This document shows, one piece after another, positions 13,080 through 24,840 of a DNA stretch of 64,000 nucleotides; position 1 is the first letter of the stretch; each line of letters starts with the position of its first letter. Below the pieces are notes generated by a model. It worked only from the letters and a program-made list of their open reading frames with translations. It was not told where the DNA came from and did not search any database. This stretch comes from Ophthalmolycus amberensis. Its lineage: Eukaryota; Chordata; Actinopteri; Perciformes; Zoarcidae. Made by a program: the position numbers and the translations under genes. Where the stretch lies: NCBI GenBank assembly GCA_024529925.1, contig JAFEUB010001573.1, positions 325,001 to 389,000 of the forward strand, read 5' to 3'.

Positions 13080-13156
13080 ACGATCACACAAGAGTCCGAC
13101 TGCAGCTGCTGGACGGAGACCCCCACTCTGACTACATCAACGCTAATTATATTGAC
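13080..13156 (+). CDS. ptpru: ptpru exon a: D1, substrate-side strand (partial gene)
   Basis: 77 bp between CCACAG and GACgtgagt. The first two bases AC complete a Tyr codon begun in the preceding exon outside the window. The next 25 codons read DHTRVRLQLL, then DGDPHSDYINANYID. The DYINANYID word is a conserved element of all classical tyrosine phosphatase domains, and its position just after YDHxRV is typical of D1. It ends in phase 0. The donor is followed almost at once by a CA microsatellite (13162-13189). Confidence 0.93.
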
Positions 13157-13411
13157 GTGAGTACACACACACACACACACACACACACAGATTTGTTCTT
13201 TAGTGTTGTTCACTTGTGATGCCAGCACCTAACCCTGACCATCACAACTGCATGCTTCAACCCTACTCTAATCATATATATATATATATATATATGTCTA
13301 GTAAACTCTACTCTACCTTTAAGTTGGTGAAAAACTGAAAACATTTCCTCACTTTCCCAAAATGTTGTGATGTTTGAAAATCTCTCTTTGGAGGTCTACA
13401 ACTGTAATTGG

Positions 13412-13545
13412 TCTTTGTAAAGAGAGGGGTCGCCTACAATCTTTCGTGCCCGCCTCAGGGTCCTGGAGACAAGCCAGTCGTGGAGGGACGGTAGATTACA
13501 GCCAATCACCCTCTCAGCAGACTGAATGATGCGCTGCAGTCAATT
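13412..13545 (-). mobile_element. Short antisense relic of an L2/Rex1-like LINE RT C-terminus
   Basis: Read on the minus strand it gives LQRIIQSAERVIGCNLPSL followed by SRTLRRARKIVGDPS. This is clearly homologous to the C-terminal part of the + strand LINE at 46625-49704, which has LQRIIRSAEGVTGCNLPSL and RTLKRARKIVADPS. Only about 130 bp remain. Confidence 0.75.
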
Positions 13546-14009
13546 TAATCTCTCACTCACAGCTGACTGTTGTAACTATAGTCTTAATGAATTTGGTACA
13601 TAATGCTTATTTTCTTCAGAAAAAAAAAAAATAATCAAACGGAAAACATACATCCCTTCAGTGAAGATAAGGGCATACTTATAGCATGGTCTTACAGACA
13701 AGAACAAAGTGATAGGTGTTTTCACCTCAACAAGGTTAAATGTCTCAGAGGGAGGTTTTTTGGAGAAGAGAGGTTTACAGGGACGGAGGGGATAATCATT
13801 TGTTGGAGAGTCTTCTCTTTTTATCTGCCCCGTTGTTAGACAACTAAGATCCGCTCTATTATTTAATTTGATGCTGATTCGGAAAATTACCTTGATTTAT
13901 GATTCTTAAAGGAGTGGAGGGGCTGGAGAGGGAGACGGGACAAAGTGAATAAAGGATGGGAGAAGGAAACTGGGGAGAGGAGGAGGAAGAGGAGAAACTT
14001 ATAGATGGA

Positions 14010-14285
14010 TTCAATTTAAATAAATTGATTTGTATAGCCCAATATCCCGAATCACAAATGTGCCTCAGAGGGCTCTACAATCTGTACAGCATATGACATC
14101 TTTTTCTGTCCATGGATCCTCGCATCGGGAAAGGAAAATCTCCCCCAAAAGAACCTTAAACAGGGAAAGAAAAGGAAGAAACCTCAGGGAGAGCAACAGA
14201 GGAGGGATCCCTCTCTCAGGATGGACAGAAGTACTATAGATGTCATATGCAGAGAATGAACAATATATTAGAATTACAACATAGT
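14010..14285 (-). repeat. Fish interspersed repeat, copy 1 of 3
   Basis: The recognisable body includes TGCCTCAGAGGGCTCTACAA and GAGCAACAGAGGAGGGATCC. The same body occurs in opposite orientation at 40378-40619 and in this orientation at about 53323-53510. The copy at 40378 ends in a (TTGAA)n tail, so the retroposon-like orientation of this copy is minus. No coding capacity; the family name is not assigned. Confidence 0.75.
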
Positions 14286-14359
14286 CAATCCATATGACAA
14301 AAATGACAATTGTAATTAGAGTACAAAGACCCTTAACTGACTTTTTCTCTGTCTCACAG

Positions 14360-14396
14360 GGTTACCATAGACCCAGACATTACATTGCCACACAAG
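14360..14396 (+). CDS. ptpru: ptpru exon b: 37-bp D1 exon
   Basis: This very short exon lies between TCTCACAG and gtaagt. It encodes GYHRPRHYIATQ and the first base of the next Gly codon. Arg in HRPRHY is the PTPRU-like state; the other R2B members usually have Asn there. The IATQGP element crosses into the next exon. Confidence 0.92.
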
Positions 14397-15130
14397 GTAA
14401 GTCAACTGGCATGAGGAGTGTGTGTGAGAACACTGTGTGTGATTCTACTTTTGTGCAGATACTAATGTGTGTGTGTGTGTCTGTGTTTGTGTGTGTGTGT
14501 GTGTAGCAGCCACCTGGTAAATGTCGTCCTTTTGGGCTGGAAGGCTATTACAACAACCTCCTAAATCTAAATCGCAGTATAAAATCCTCTTCACAAATTT
14601 AAGACCCCATTACCTGAAACCTCCGAACCACTATCTGGGATTGATAGTGTGTGAGTGCTCGTGTGTGTGCACATGCATGTGGGCCTCCCTGTTCATGTGT
14701 GGTGTGTTTGTGTACGTCTGTGCGGTCAGTGCTGACGTATTTTAACATGATGTTGGAATGAACATGTTCTCACATCCAACTCATCACATATGGACGGTGG
14801 GTCAGCGGCTCTCGAAGTCTGATTCCATCACACAGATGCACCTTTAGTTTTGTGTCTGTATGAACTCACTGCAATGAAACACATCCACGTCATCGTGAGA
14901 CACTCAGAGCTTACTCAGGTTAGTTAACTCATTAGTTATTGGATAGTCACAAGACTCATTAACTCTTTAGTTATTGGTCAGTCACGTGACTCATTAACTC
15001 TTTAGTCATTGGTTTGTCAAAAGACTCATGAGTCTGTTAAGTTGATGTCAACCCACTTTTCATTACCTAAACTTAACTTCCTGTTCGACACTATGCATGT
15101 AACGAGTTGAAACTCACACTGCGTATCTGA
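14397..15130. other. ptpru: Intron, left part
   Basis: Contains a GT-rich run at about 14464-14506 and another GT/TGTG-rich stretch at 14646-14710. A short degenerate repetition of CTCATTAACTCTTTAGT lies at about 14930-15030. I see no exon. Confidence 0.6.
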
Positions 15131-17116
15131 CACATAGAGCGACACAGAGGGATACGTAGAGCGTGACATAGGAATACATAGAGCGTCACAGAGGGATACG
15201 TAGAGCGTTACATAGGAATACGTAGAGCGTCACAGAGGGATACGTAGAGCGTTACATAGGAATACATAGTGTTACAGAGAGATACATAGAGCGTCACAGA
15301 GGGATACGTAGAGCGTTACATAGGAATACATAGAGCGTTACAGAGGGATACGTAGAGCGTTACATAGGAATACATAGAGCGTCACAGAGGGATACATAGG
15401 AATACATAGAGCGTCACAGAGGGATACATAGAGCGTGACATAGGAATACATAGAGCGTCACAGAGGGATACATAGGAATACATAGAGCGTCACAGAGGAA
15501 TACATAGTGTTACAGAGCGATACATAGAGCGTCACAGAGGGATACGTAGAGCGTTACATAGGAATACATAGAGCATTACAGAGGGATACGTAGAGCGTGA
15601 CATAGGAATACATAGAGCGTCACAGAGGGATACGTAGAGCGTCACAGACAGATACATACAGCGTCACAGAGGGATACGTAGAGCATTACATAGGAATACA
15701 TAGAGTGTCACAGAGGGATACGTAGAGCATTACATAGGAATACATAGAGCGTCACAGAGGGATACATAGAGCGTGACATAGGAATACATAGAGTGTTACA
15801 GAGAGATACATAGAGCGTCACAGAGATTTACGTAGAGCGTTACATAGGAATACATAGAGCGTTACAGAGGGATACTTAGAGCATGACATAGGAATACATA
15901 GAGCGTCACAGAGGGATACGTAGAGCGTTACATAGGAATACATAGAGCGTCACAGAGGGATATGTAGAGCGTGACATAGGAATACATAGAGCGTCACAGA
16001 GAGATACATAGTGTCACAGAGGGATACGTAGAGCATTACATATGAATACACAAAGTGTCACAGAGGGATACGTAGAGCGTTACATAGGAATACATAGAGC
16101 GTCACAGAGGGATACGTAGAGCGTGACATAGGAATACATAGAGCGTCAGAGAGGGATACGTAGAGCGTTACATAGGAATACATAGAGTGTTACAGACAGA
16201 TACATAGAGCGTCACAGAGGGATACATAGAGCGTGACATAGGAATACATAAAGCGTCACACAGGGATACGTAGAGCGTTACATAGGAATACATAGTGTTA
16301 CAGAGAGATACATAGAGCGTCACAGAGGGATACGTAGAGCGTCACAGAGTATACGTATAGCGTTACATAGGAATACATAAAGCGTCACAGAGGGATACGT
16401 AGAGCGTTACAGAGGTGTGCATAGAGCGTTACAGAGGGATGCATAGAGCGTTACAGAGGGATACATAGAGCGTTACAGAGGGATACGTAGAGCGTCACAG
16501 AGGGATACATAGACCGTTACATAGGAATACATAGAGCGTTATAGAGGGATACGTAGCGCGTGACATAGGAATACATAAAGCGTCACAGAGGGATGCGTAG
16601 AGCATCACAGAGGGATACGTATAGCGTTACATAGGAATACATAAAGCGTCACAGAGGGATACGTAGAGCGTCACAGAGGGATACGTATAGCGTTACATAG
16701 GAATACATAAAGCATCACAGAGGGATACGTAGAGCCTTACAGAGGGATGCATAGAGCGCTACAGAGGGATACATAGAGCGTTACAGAGGGATACGTAGAG
16801 CGTCACAGAGGGATACGTAGACCGTTACATAGGAATACATAGAGCGTTACAGAGGGATACGTAGAGCGTGACATAGGAATACATAGAGCGTTACAGAGGG
16901 ATACATAGAGCATCACAGAGGGATACATAGAGCGTCACAGAGGGATACGTAGAGCGTTGCATAGGGATACATAGAGTGTGACATATGAACACAGAGCGTC
17001 ACAGAGGGATACGTAGAGCGTTACATAGGAACACATAAAGCGTCACAGAGGGATACATTGAGCGTTACAGAGAGCGTTACAGAGAGCATTACAGAGGGAT
17101 ATGTAGCACGTCACAG
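15131..17116. repeat. 2-kb minisatellite, 22-bp units paired into a 44-bp period
   Basis: Two related 22-bp units alternate: one contains GAGCGTCACAGAGGGATAC, the other GAGCGTTACATAGGAATAC. Together they give a 44-bp period for much of the array, with local runs of a single unit type (for example about 16400-16500 and 17060-17100). It lies wholly in the intron before the exon at 17328. Units carry CpG in CGTAGAGCG. No open frame worth noting. Confidence 0.95.
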
Positions 17117-17250
17117 TTTAGCTGAGAGCCACTGACCAAGCTGTGCTAGTTGATGAGTTGGGAGTGAGAATGTACTGGAATGACAGTGTGTTCATGAATA
17201 CATACACAGAGTGCATGTGCTCTGTGCATAACAGTGTGTGTATATATATA

Positions 17251-17251
<1 letters not shown>

Positions 17252-17324
<73 letters not shown>
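17252..17324 (+). repeat. ptpru: (TG)36 microsatellite abutting a ptpru acceptor
   Basis: An uninterrupted TG run fills the place where the polypyrimidine tract of the next exon should be. Only CAG separates it from the exon at 17328. A short TA run precedes it (17240-17250). Confidence 0.97.
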
Positions 17325-17325
<1 letters not shown>

Positions 17326-17327
17326 AG

Positions 17328-17425
17328 GGCCCATGCAAGAGACAGTGAGGGATTTCTGGAGGATGGTCTGGCAGGAAAACTCGGCCTCTATTGTCATGGT
17401 TACCAACCTGGTGGAGGTGGGCAGG
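17328..17425 (+). CDS. ptpru: ptpru exon c: D1 core
   Basis: 98 bp, entered in phase 1 and left in phase 0 before gtgagt. It encodes GPMQETVRDFWRMVWQE and then NSASIVMVTNLVEVGR. The FWRMVWQ helix and the VMVTNLVE strand are D1 landmarks. The acceptor is unusual because a (TG)n run replaces a normal polypyrimidine tract. Confidence 0.95.
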
Positions 17426-18387
17426 GTGAGTTTATCATCCAAGATTGTGTGTGTGTGTGTGTGTGTGTGTTTGATCAAGAGGCCAAATATCTTTAGATGC
17501 ATGAGGATACAGAATGAATTAATACATGGTACCAAGTGTTATTGTATTCCATATGATCTACATTACATCTACAATCCGAATCAAACAATTCAATCATGAA
17601 ATAGTCAAGCTGTATATTGTGCCAGATTTGCTAAAAACAATTTGAATTGCATAGTAAAGAAGTTTCTGAATTGATTTTGTTAATTTATACTGTGGTCATA
17701 CTGTTTCCATCCTGACCCAATGAGTTTAGTTTAGGGAACTGAAGTACTTGTTTTAAACTACATGCTCTGAAGTCACCAGGTGAGCTGGATTAACCAGGTT
17801 ACGCAGGTAACTGGAGAAAACTATGTATTCATTGAGTACCTCGGTGTTAATCAGGTTATATTCCTGACCCTCACCTCTGCGGGAACTTTCGCTCACTTTT
17901 AAGAACTGTATTAGTGATAGAAGATGCTTTGTCGGTCCTCTAGAAGACTGATTTTTCAGCCATGACCATCTTCTTCCAGAGGCAGCCAAAAACAATAATG
18001 AAACTGTAAACCAAGTGTGAACTTCAATCAAACGCTGTAGGTGGCAATGCAGGAAAACATTGTATCAAAGCCAGGTGATGGTTTTCATGACTCCAACCAT
18101 CTGCATCCAGATGTTTAGTGGAGTAACAGAGGTATTATCGGATCTGGCTCCACAATACTGAAACTTAAAGTTTTCTTTAAGTTCAAACATGACTTGATGA
18201 TGTTATCCACTCATTTCACATCTGTTAAGTATTAGTTTACTGTGCAGGAGAAGAAAGCTTGATCTTATTCACTGTATGATGGTGATCATCTGGACCTCCG
18301 CTCCACTGTCAATGCTCATTAGGTGATAATGACTGGCATGTAATACTCATTTAAATACACAGTATGAATGTAAATTGTATTTTGCAG
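17426..18387. other. ptpru: Intron
   Basis: A second short GT run at about 17445-17470 lies just inside the donor. The rest is AT-rich, apparently unique sequence with no exon that I can support. The acceptor is TTTGCAG. Confidence 0.6.
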
Positions 18388-18504
18388 GTGAAGTGTGTGC
18401 GTTACTGGCCAGATGAGACTGAGGTTTATGGAGACATCAAGGTGACCCTGATAGAAACTGAACCGCTGGCTGAATACGTCATAAGAACATTCACCATCCA
18501 AAAG
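18388..18504 (+). CDS. ptpru: ptpru exon d: D1 with KCxRYWP and candidate backdoor cysteine
   Basis: 117 bp, phase 0 at both ends, 39 residues. It begins VKCVRYWPDETEVYGD and continues through TLIETEPLAEYVIRTF. The Cys of KCVRYW lies 87 residues before the signature cysteine at the end of the next exon. It is equivalent to the vicinal cysteine of classical phosphatases. In mammalian PTPRU a backdoor cysteine is reported to form a disulphide with the catalytic cysteine on oxidation; assigning that role here is inference from position. Confidence 0.95.
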
Positions 18505-19089
18505 GTAAACAAGTGACTCATGGCTTCCCTTTTTCTAACCCTAAAACCTGGATTACATTATAGCCACTGTGTGACTGAAGGGTTCCAGCTGCTGGTTTGA
18601 TTCTCACCGTTTAAGAGGAGGATCACAAGCACAAGGATTTGAGAGGAGAGAACAAACGTTCTTCAGGACTGTGCACATGAGAAATAGCAGAAAGACGCTC
18701 CACAATAAGAAAAATAGGGCTCTGGTATAAAATCTTTGTTTTTACGGGGGGGGTTACCTCTTCTTCTTGCTGCTTTTCTTCTCTGTGTTATTCGTAAGTC
18801 ATTTCATTTGACTTATTTGCACAACTTTATTTTTATTAAAAATGCATCAACTGTCGAGAGTGGTACAGGTGAACTAAATATTTATTGAAATCATGTATGA
18901 AACATGATACACATGTATGAACTACAATCTTGCTGTCGGGTATTTTCTATCTTTCCCCCTCTCTTTCATCCCGATCTCCATATTTCCTTCCCCCTTTCAC
19001 AAAAGCAGCTTATGAAAACGAGTCTTCAAGTCCTCGCTGTCAGCTCGTTTAGCGAGCCATTAATCCCTACCACCTCTGAGTGTGTGTGT

Positions 19090-19120
<31 letters not shown>

Positions 19121-22100
19121 CGGATGTGTGCACAGCTACTCTAAAATTCAAAGGAAAGCTGACTTTGAAATGCCTGTCATTTTTCAGTATGCATTAATTC
19201 GTACAAACACACACCAGACACACACACACACTTATTAATACATAATGTGTGTGAGTGTGCATGCAAGTGCGTGCACACTCATGTGTGTGTGTGTGTGAGA
19301 AACAAAGAGAAAGCAGTACAGAGAGCGTATACAGGTTCTGTTCCTCAGTTCAAAAGCTTTAATTGCAGAGAATAATGATAAGAGCATCTTAATGAAAGGT
19401 TAGAGAGAGAGAGAGAGCGAGTAGATACTATTTTAAAGCTTACTGTATAAACTATGTGGATGGTAACATCAAGTTGCTCCTGATGAGCAGACCAGTACCG
19501 CTCAGCCGTTGGTGTGTGAATCCGAATGAGAAGCAAATTGTAATGCTCTTCATCAGGTAAGTTAGAAAGACGCTTCATGAATACAGTCCATCCATCGTTA
19601 GTGTCAAGTTATCCGTTTTTTACTGTTAAGTTAAGTTCTTAACGTCTGCATTTTCCCCACTTGAAAAGGATCGAGTCCACCTGAAGGGTCCCAACTGGAT
19701 TCCACTCAAAAATCAAACAACTTTTTCTTTTTCCTACTTTTAGTTTTGGTAGGTTCAGTTCAGCTCACTTAGTTCAGTTAGCCACTTAGCTCAGTTAGCC
19801 ACTTAGTTCAGTTAGCCACTTAGCTCAGTTAGCCACTTAGCTCAGTTAGCTTAGCACTTCTAGCCTTTTAGCTTAGCACTGTTAGTTCTCTGTTCACTCA
19901 GTTCAGTTCACTCAGGTAAAAAACCGGCTGCCTCTCCAGACCTTTCCGACTCGTCAGTCATGCAGTGACGTCCGCAGATCTCCACACTATACGATCTCGA
20001 CGGTACTTGCTTGTCCAATTTTTGGACCGTATTTTCTGCGACACCGTGTGTTACTGCGTCTCTGGTTATATATACCTCCAGGCAGATTGGTTCCGCCCTG
20101 CTTTCCCTCCGAACGCTCACACAGTCAGTATCAGTCACTTTACTGACGGCTTCATTTATTATTTTATTTACCATTAGTTTAAATTCCTTTCAGTTATTTA
20201 TATTGTTTCTATTTACATAAAAGAAAAACCCCTGTTTGACTTGACAGTTAGTTTCTCAGAGCATATGAATCATATAATCCACATGAAAACAAAGGACTTC
20301 CTGAACTTCACCCCACCAGGGGTTAGTCCACTGACGATGATCCAAGGTTAAATAGGAAAGAGCCTTGAATCAAATGCGGATCCAGATCTGGTCTTCTTGT
20401 TTGGGCTCTTTGTTAAATCTGAACACAGGTGGAATAAGAACAAACTACTGGCCCCGAGCACAAAACACAGCCCTGTAGTCTCATATGTAGCTGCAGTGTA
20501 AGGACACTTTTGAAGAATCTGTACTAAATACAGTTTCTCAGTATTTACAGGGCTCAGTTCACTCGATGGACTGCATCCAAAACAGAGAAGAGTAATCTGG
20601 TCTTCTCAGATCTGGAGAAACCAAACAACTGGGTTCCTCAGCGGAGATCAAACTGTACAGGACTCAGCAGTGTACACACATCTACAGAGAGGACAGATGG
20701 TTGGAGAGATGTGAACATGGAGGAACCGACCCTGAAGTCTGTTTAAAATGCTGAAACCCCCGTCAGCCTCTGACTGCGGTCACACAAGGTTGTGGTTAAA
20801 AACAGGGACTCCATGTCTTCGTCTACCTTGAGTGGACCAACCACACTCATGGGGATAACATCTGTATTATTTCCCACAAATCTGTGAACCTTCTTCAATC
20901 ACAGCTCTCGTCCATTGGTTTGGATGAGGTTTTGAGAAAGAGAAAGGACTTGTGCAGGACTGGACTGGACGAGCAGACCTCCAGACAGGTTAGGTGTCCC
21001 TCTGAGTAGCAGGCGTCAGACCAAAACCACTGCTTTTTATTAAACAATGATTTCATTCTTCTTCTCTCCAGCTACTTCATGTCACCATCACATTCATTCT
21101 TCTTCTTCTTGAGGAAGATGCTGAAAACCTCACACACTCAGTCACCAGATATTTAAGAGAAGAACGATCAAACACTATACGTCCCTGAAGCTCTCTAAAA
21201 GGTACTCAGAGAGGTTCATAGCTGTACGTTAGATATCGTTACCACTCAAACATTGTATATTATCTGAAACAAGGTGCATGAGGACCTGTAATAGAACCGG
21301 GGAGGATATATGTCTGCCTCTTATTTTTAAAACCAAAAGCTGTAAATGCATTTACGTCTAACGCCTCGACGCAGCGTCAACAAGCACACGGCTACAGTTC
21401 TCATACAGCGTTCTTAGCTAATTAATGCACTGTAATTCATAGATAACCCACAAAATCAGATATAATGTAATCCATGTAATCGTGAACCAGGACGTATGAA
21501 GACCACAACAATCCACACAGGGAGGGGAGTTGGATGGGCCCAATACGTGGTTTTCCCTGTAAAGATGGAAGTATAGTTTAAAATACCGTATCTGTAACAA
21601 GCGGAAACTGTGACTGTAACAAAAGGAATTCAGTTCAAAGTCCAGAGCGTCTCCGTCTCTCTCCTGTCGTCGGCTGGTATAACGGTGTGTGAGTCACAAA
21701 CACTGATTCACCACATTCTGTAATGTGCTGACAGCTTCATTTACAGTCCTCACAAAGGAGAGAACAGGTTTGTGTTGTGCTTGTAATGCAACACAGAATG
21801 AAGGTAGAGGCTGTGTGCAGAGGCGAGGTGGTTGGTCTCATTAGTACCAACCAGGCGTACATTCCAGGCTCCATCTGTGGAGCATCAATGGGAAGTTGAG
21901 TTGTCGGATCACCGTCTGTTTCTCTCCTCCCTTTTCTTTGTCACAGACATCTCTTCATCCTTCCTCACACTCATTCTGTGACCTCTCCCCTGTCTCGCTC
22001 CTTCTCATCTCATCGCTGCTCCTCAGGTTTCCATAAAGAATATTCCAAAACAAAGAATTCACATCACCCTTGAGCCAGAATGGGAGCTTTAATAGCTACT

Positions 22101-22490
22101 CATCCCACTTCTATTCTGAGAGAGTGAACTGAACTGAGAAGGACGCGTCTCCCTCCATTTAAGCCCTGTTTAGTTTAGAACAGTTAATGGAATTGATTGA
22201 TTTGAATTATTAAAGCAGATGCATGAACATCTGGAAGCAGAACAAAGGGTCATGCATGTCTATTGCTGAATCCTGGAGCTGTCAAAAATGGTGGATATTC
22301 CTACATCCTGAGCAAGAGATGCAGGTCAGAACTCAGAGTAGGGAACTAGAAGTAAAAGCTTTCAGCCTTCAGGCTGCTGAGGGCCAGTTGACAGGTCTCC
22401 AGTTGTCAGAACACACTAACATTGTTAGGGGGTCCTAGAGGAGTCCTAGAGGGTCATGGTCCTCTATCTTAACATGGAATCCATATTTGT
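18505..22490. other. ptpru: Large intron, left part
   Basis: Mostly unique-looking AT-rich DNA. It holds GT runs near 19081-19120 and 19283-19297, a GA run at about 19402-19418, and a 17-bp minisatellite of about five units at 19765-19852 (GCCACTTAGCTCAGTTA). I see no exon and no recognisable retrotransposon frame. Confidence 0.55.
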
Positions 22491-22499
22491 ACTGTACCT

Positions 22500-22700
22500 C
22501 TGTGACTAAAGAGGTCGACTGTGGATAGCAGGGCCATCCTTCAATCAGAGGATCGGCGGTTCGATCCCCGGCTCTGGCTCCACTAGTCTCTTGTTGACGT
22601 GTCTCCCGTAGCTGAGCCTACGGTGTAGAATTGTGACAGAATCTGAATTATAAGTCGCTTCGGATAAAAGCGTCTCATGAATGACTGTAATGATGTTAGA
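22500..22700 (+). mobile_element. tRNA-derived SINE-like fragment
   Basis: A box-B-like GGTTCGATCC lies at about 22558-22567, after a degenerate tRNA-like head. The 3' part reads AAGTCGCTTCGGATAAAAGC, a tail style common on fish SINEs. The tail differs from that of the SINEs near 57541 and 58639, so it is probably a different family. Not a functional tRNA gene: I see no cloverleaf. Confidence 0.6.
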
Positions 22701-22727
22701 CAGAGAAAAAAACATTTACTATAATAA

Positions 22728-24840
22728 TTAAAGCTGCGAGCAGCGATGAACGGGCCCTCGCCATGTGCGCGTCGGGGTCCGACCGTCGGACGGCGAGTCC
22801 GCGAGCGAGACGTGTTTAATCCCGCGTGGCCCGCCTGATGCCGGAAATGACGCTTTGCAAATAGTCCGACGCTTCCTGCTTCCGCTGCCTGGCGCTACAG
22901 AACGCGTGCATCGTGTTGCTCTGTGTCAAGCGTAAACCACACAGTGTAAAAGTCACGTATATCGGATGCTGTTTGTCAGAAAACGCAGATTTCCTTCCTG
23001 GCGCTGTGAGTACTAGTGAAAATAAGCTTGTAGACACCCTCAGGCCGTGAGTGTTATCAAGCATGTGAAGTTTGAGACCGTTTGGAACAAGTCCAGCTGA
23101 GTTACATCAGCTTTTTTCACGGGGAATCACGTAAAGTAGTCGGCCGCTACGGCTAAACGATTAGGTCAAACGTAAAGCTTTTGATAACTTTTAATCACAA
23201 CGGTCTTGACATGGTACTGGCAAAATTTAAAGTGGATCTGATGAAGTCCCTAGGAGGAGTTCGTTAAAGTATAGCGACTAGAAATAGGGCAAACTCGATG
23301 GAAAAATGACACAAATATCAAAATGGCCGACTTCCGGTCGGGTTTAGAGCATGGTTCCAAGAGACTTATTTGTAAGTCTCCATAGGATACATCTGCCTAC
23401 CAACTTTCATACATGTAGCTGAAACGTAGCGCTGGGGCTGCTCTTTTGAAATCTTGTAGGGGGCGCTATAGAGGCAATTTAAAACGGCCAAGCCAAGAAA
23501 CCATATACACTATGTCTTCCTATGACCTACGACACATCTACAAAGTTTCATGAGTTTTTGAGCATCCCAACACACTAAACCATCAGCTTCCTGTTTCATG
23601 AATACGATGCGTCGCCACGGCAACAGCGTTCAACGAAAGCGCACAATATTCATGATCATGCATCATCAATGTCTTAAGGCTAGCCTTACCACATTTGAAA
23701 CTCATCAGGTCACCTGGCTAGGAGCTATAAAGAAAAGTATAAAATATGACATTTCCTTTAGCCAGTAGGCGGCGCTATGATTTATTGAATTTTTTTCAAT
23801 TGAAATATGTTCAAGCTTGAATGATTATCATGCATAAGAAGTTTTGTGCGGATTGGATAATGTACCTTGGAGTTATAAGAACTTAGAAGAATTAATTTTT
23901 TCCAAAACAGTGAGGCAAAATGGCCGCCACGCCACGTCAAGGTTCTTCGATGAAAGCGCGAGATTTTGATAACTTTTAATCACAAAGGTCTTAAGAACAT
24001 CCTGACCAAAGGAGAAGTTGATCGCATAAATTCTCTAGGAGGAGTTCGTTAAAATGCGAAGGCTGAAATCTGCAAAAAGTGGCAAAAATGCCAACTTCGC
24101 GGGTTTGCTGTAGCGCCCTCTAGTGGTCGAATGAAAAACAATTGTCAGGGTATGTTACAGCATGCGATGTGCACATATGCTGTAAGTTTTGGAATTTTAG
24201 GACAAACGGTTGAGAAGTTATGTGTATTGATATTTAGCCACGCCCCTAATAAGTTTATTGGTCCATATCTTGTACACGCTAAGAGATAGCAGAAAGCTTT
24301 TGATAACTTTTGATGAGGTAGATCCATTAATGATCCACAGCAAATTTGGTAGCAATCGGACCCAGCATGTAGGAGGAGATAGCAAAAATGGGTTTCACAC
24401 TAAATTCAACATGGCGGAAAATCTAAGTAGGCGGAGCTTAGGGGTCTGAGAGGCTTTTTTTTTAGATCTAGCGGATTGGGACATGTGGGTCAAATTTCAA
24501 GTCAATCGGACACACTGGCCGAGGGGCGTCGCCGGGCCGATTTGTAGGGGGCGCTAGAGAGCCATTTTTTCACGCAGAAAGATGCATCCATTTCAAACTC
24601 TAAGTTCACCCAGACCTGACAAGTCCCCAAAATCTGGTGAGTTTTGGAGTATGGCAAGTGCCCCCCAAGCAGTCCCAAAGAAATATATTGTAGGGGGCGC
24701 TAGAGAGCCATTATTTTACACACACATATGCAAATTTGGGCAGCAGAGTTTCTACCTCAGATCTGAGAGGGGTGCAAAAATGGTGAGTTTTCATAAATTC
24801 CAAGTGCCCCTACAAGCTCCATCCCCGGCAGAAAATAACG
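22728..24840 (+). mobile_element. Non-coding fish repeat, about 2.1 kb body
   Basis: Starts near AAGCTGCGAGCAGCGATGAA (a GCTGC/GCAGC hairpin) and runs to the hairpin-bearing 3' end that is amplified at 24841-25440. The body has internal repeats: TTTTGATAACTTTTAATCAC at about 23178 and 23960, AGGAGGAGTTCGTTAAA at about 23251 and 24040, and GGGGGCGCTA words at several points. There is no transposase or RT frame. I recognise the style from fish genomes but do not assign a class. Confidence 0.65.

Larger units (their letters stand above)
13157..14359. other. ptpru: Intron with two small repeats and a LINE relic
   Basis: A CA run at 13162-13189 and an AT run at about 13275-13295 are followed by a LINE relic near 13412-13545 and an interspersed repeat at about 14010-14285, both listed separately. 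The remainder is unremarkable AT-rich sequence. The intron ends in TCTCACAG. Confidence 0.7.

Noticed and set aside
17143..17599. Open frames across the TG run with CVCVCV repeats
   Set aside because: Microsatellite translation. The genuine exon c lies inside in its own frame, with family residues and splice sites.
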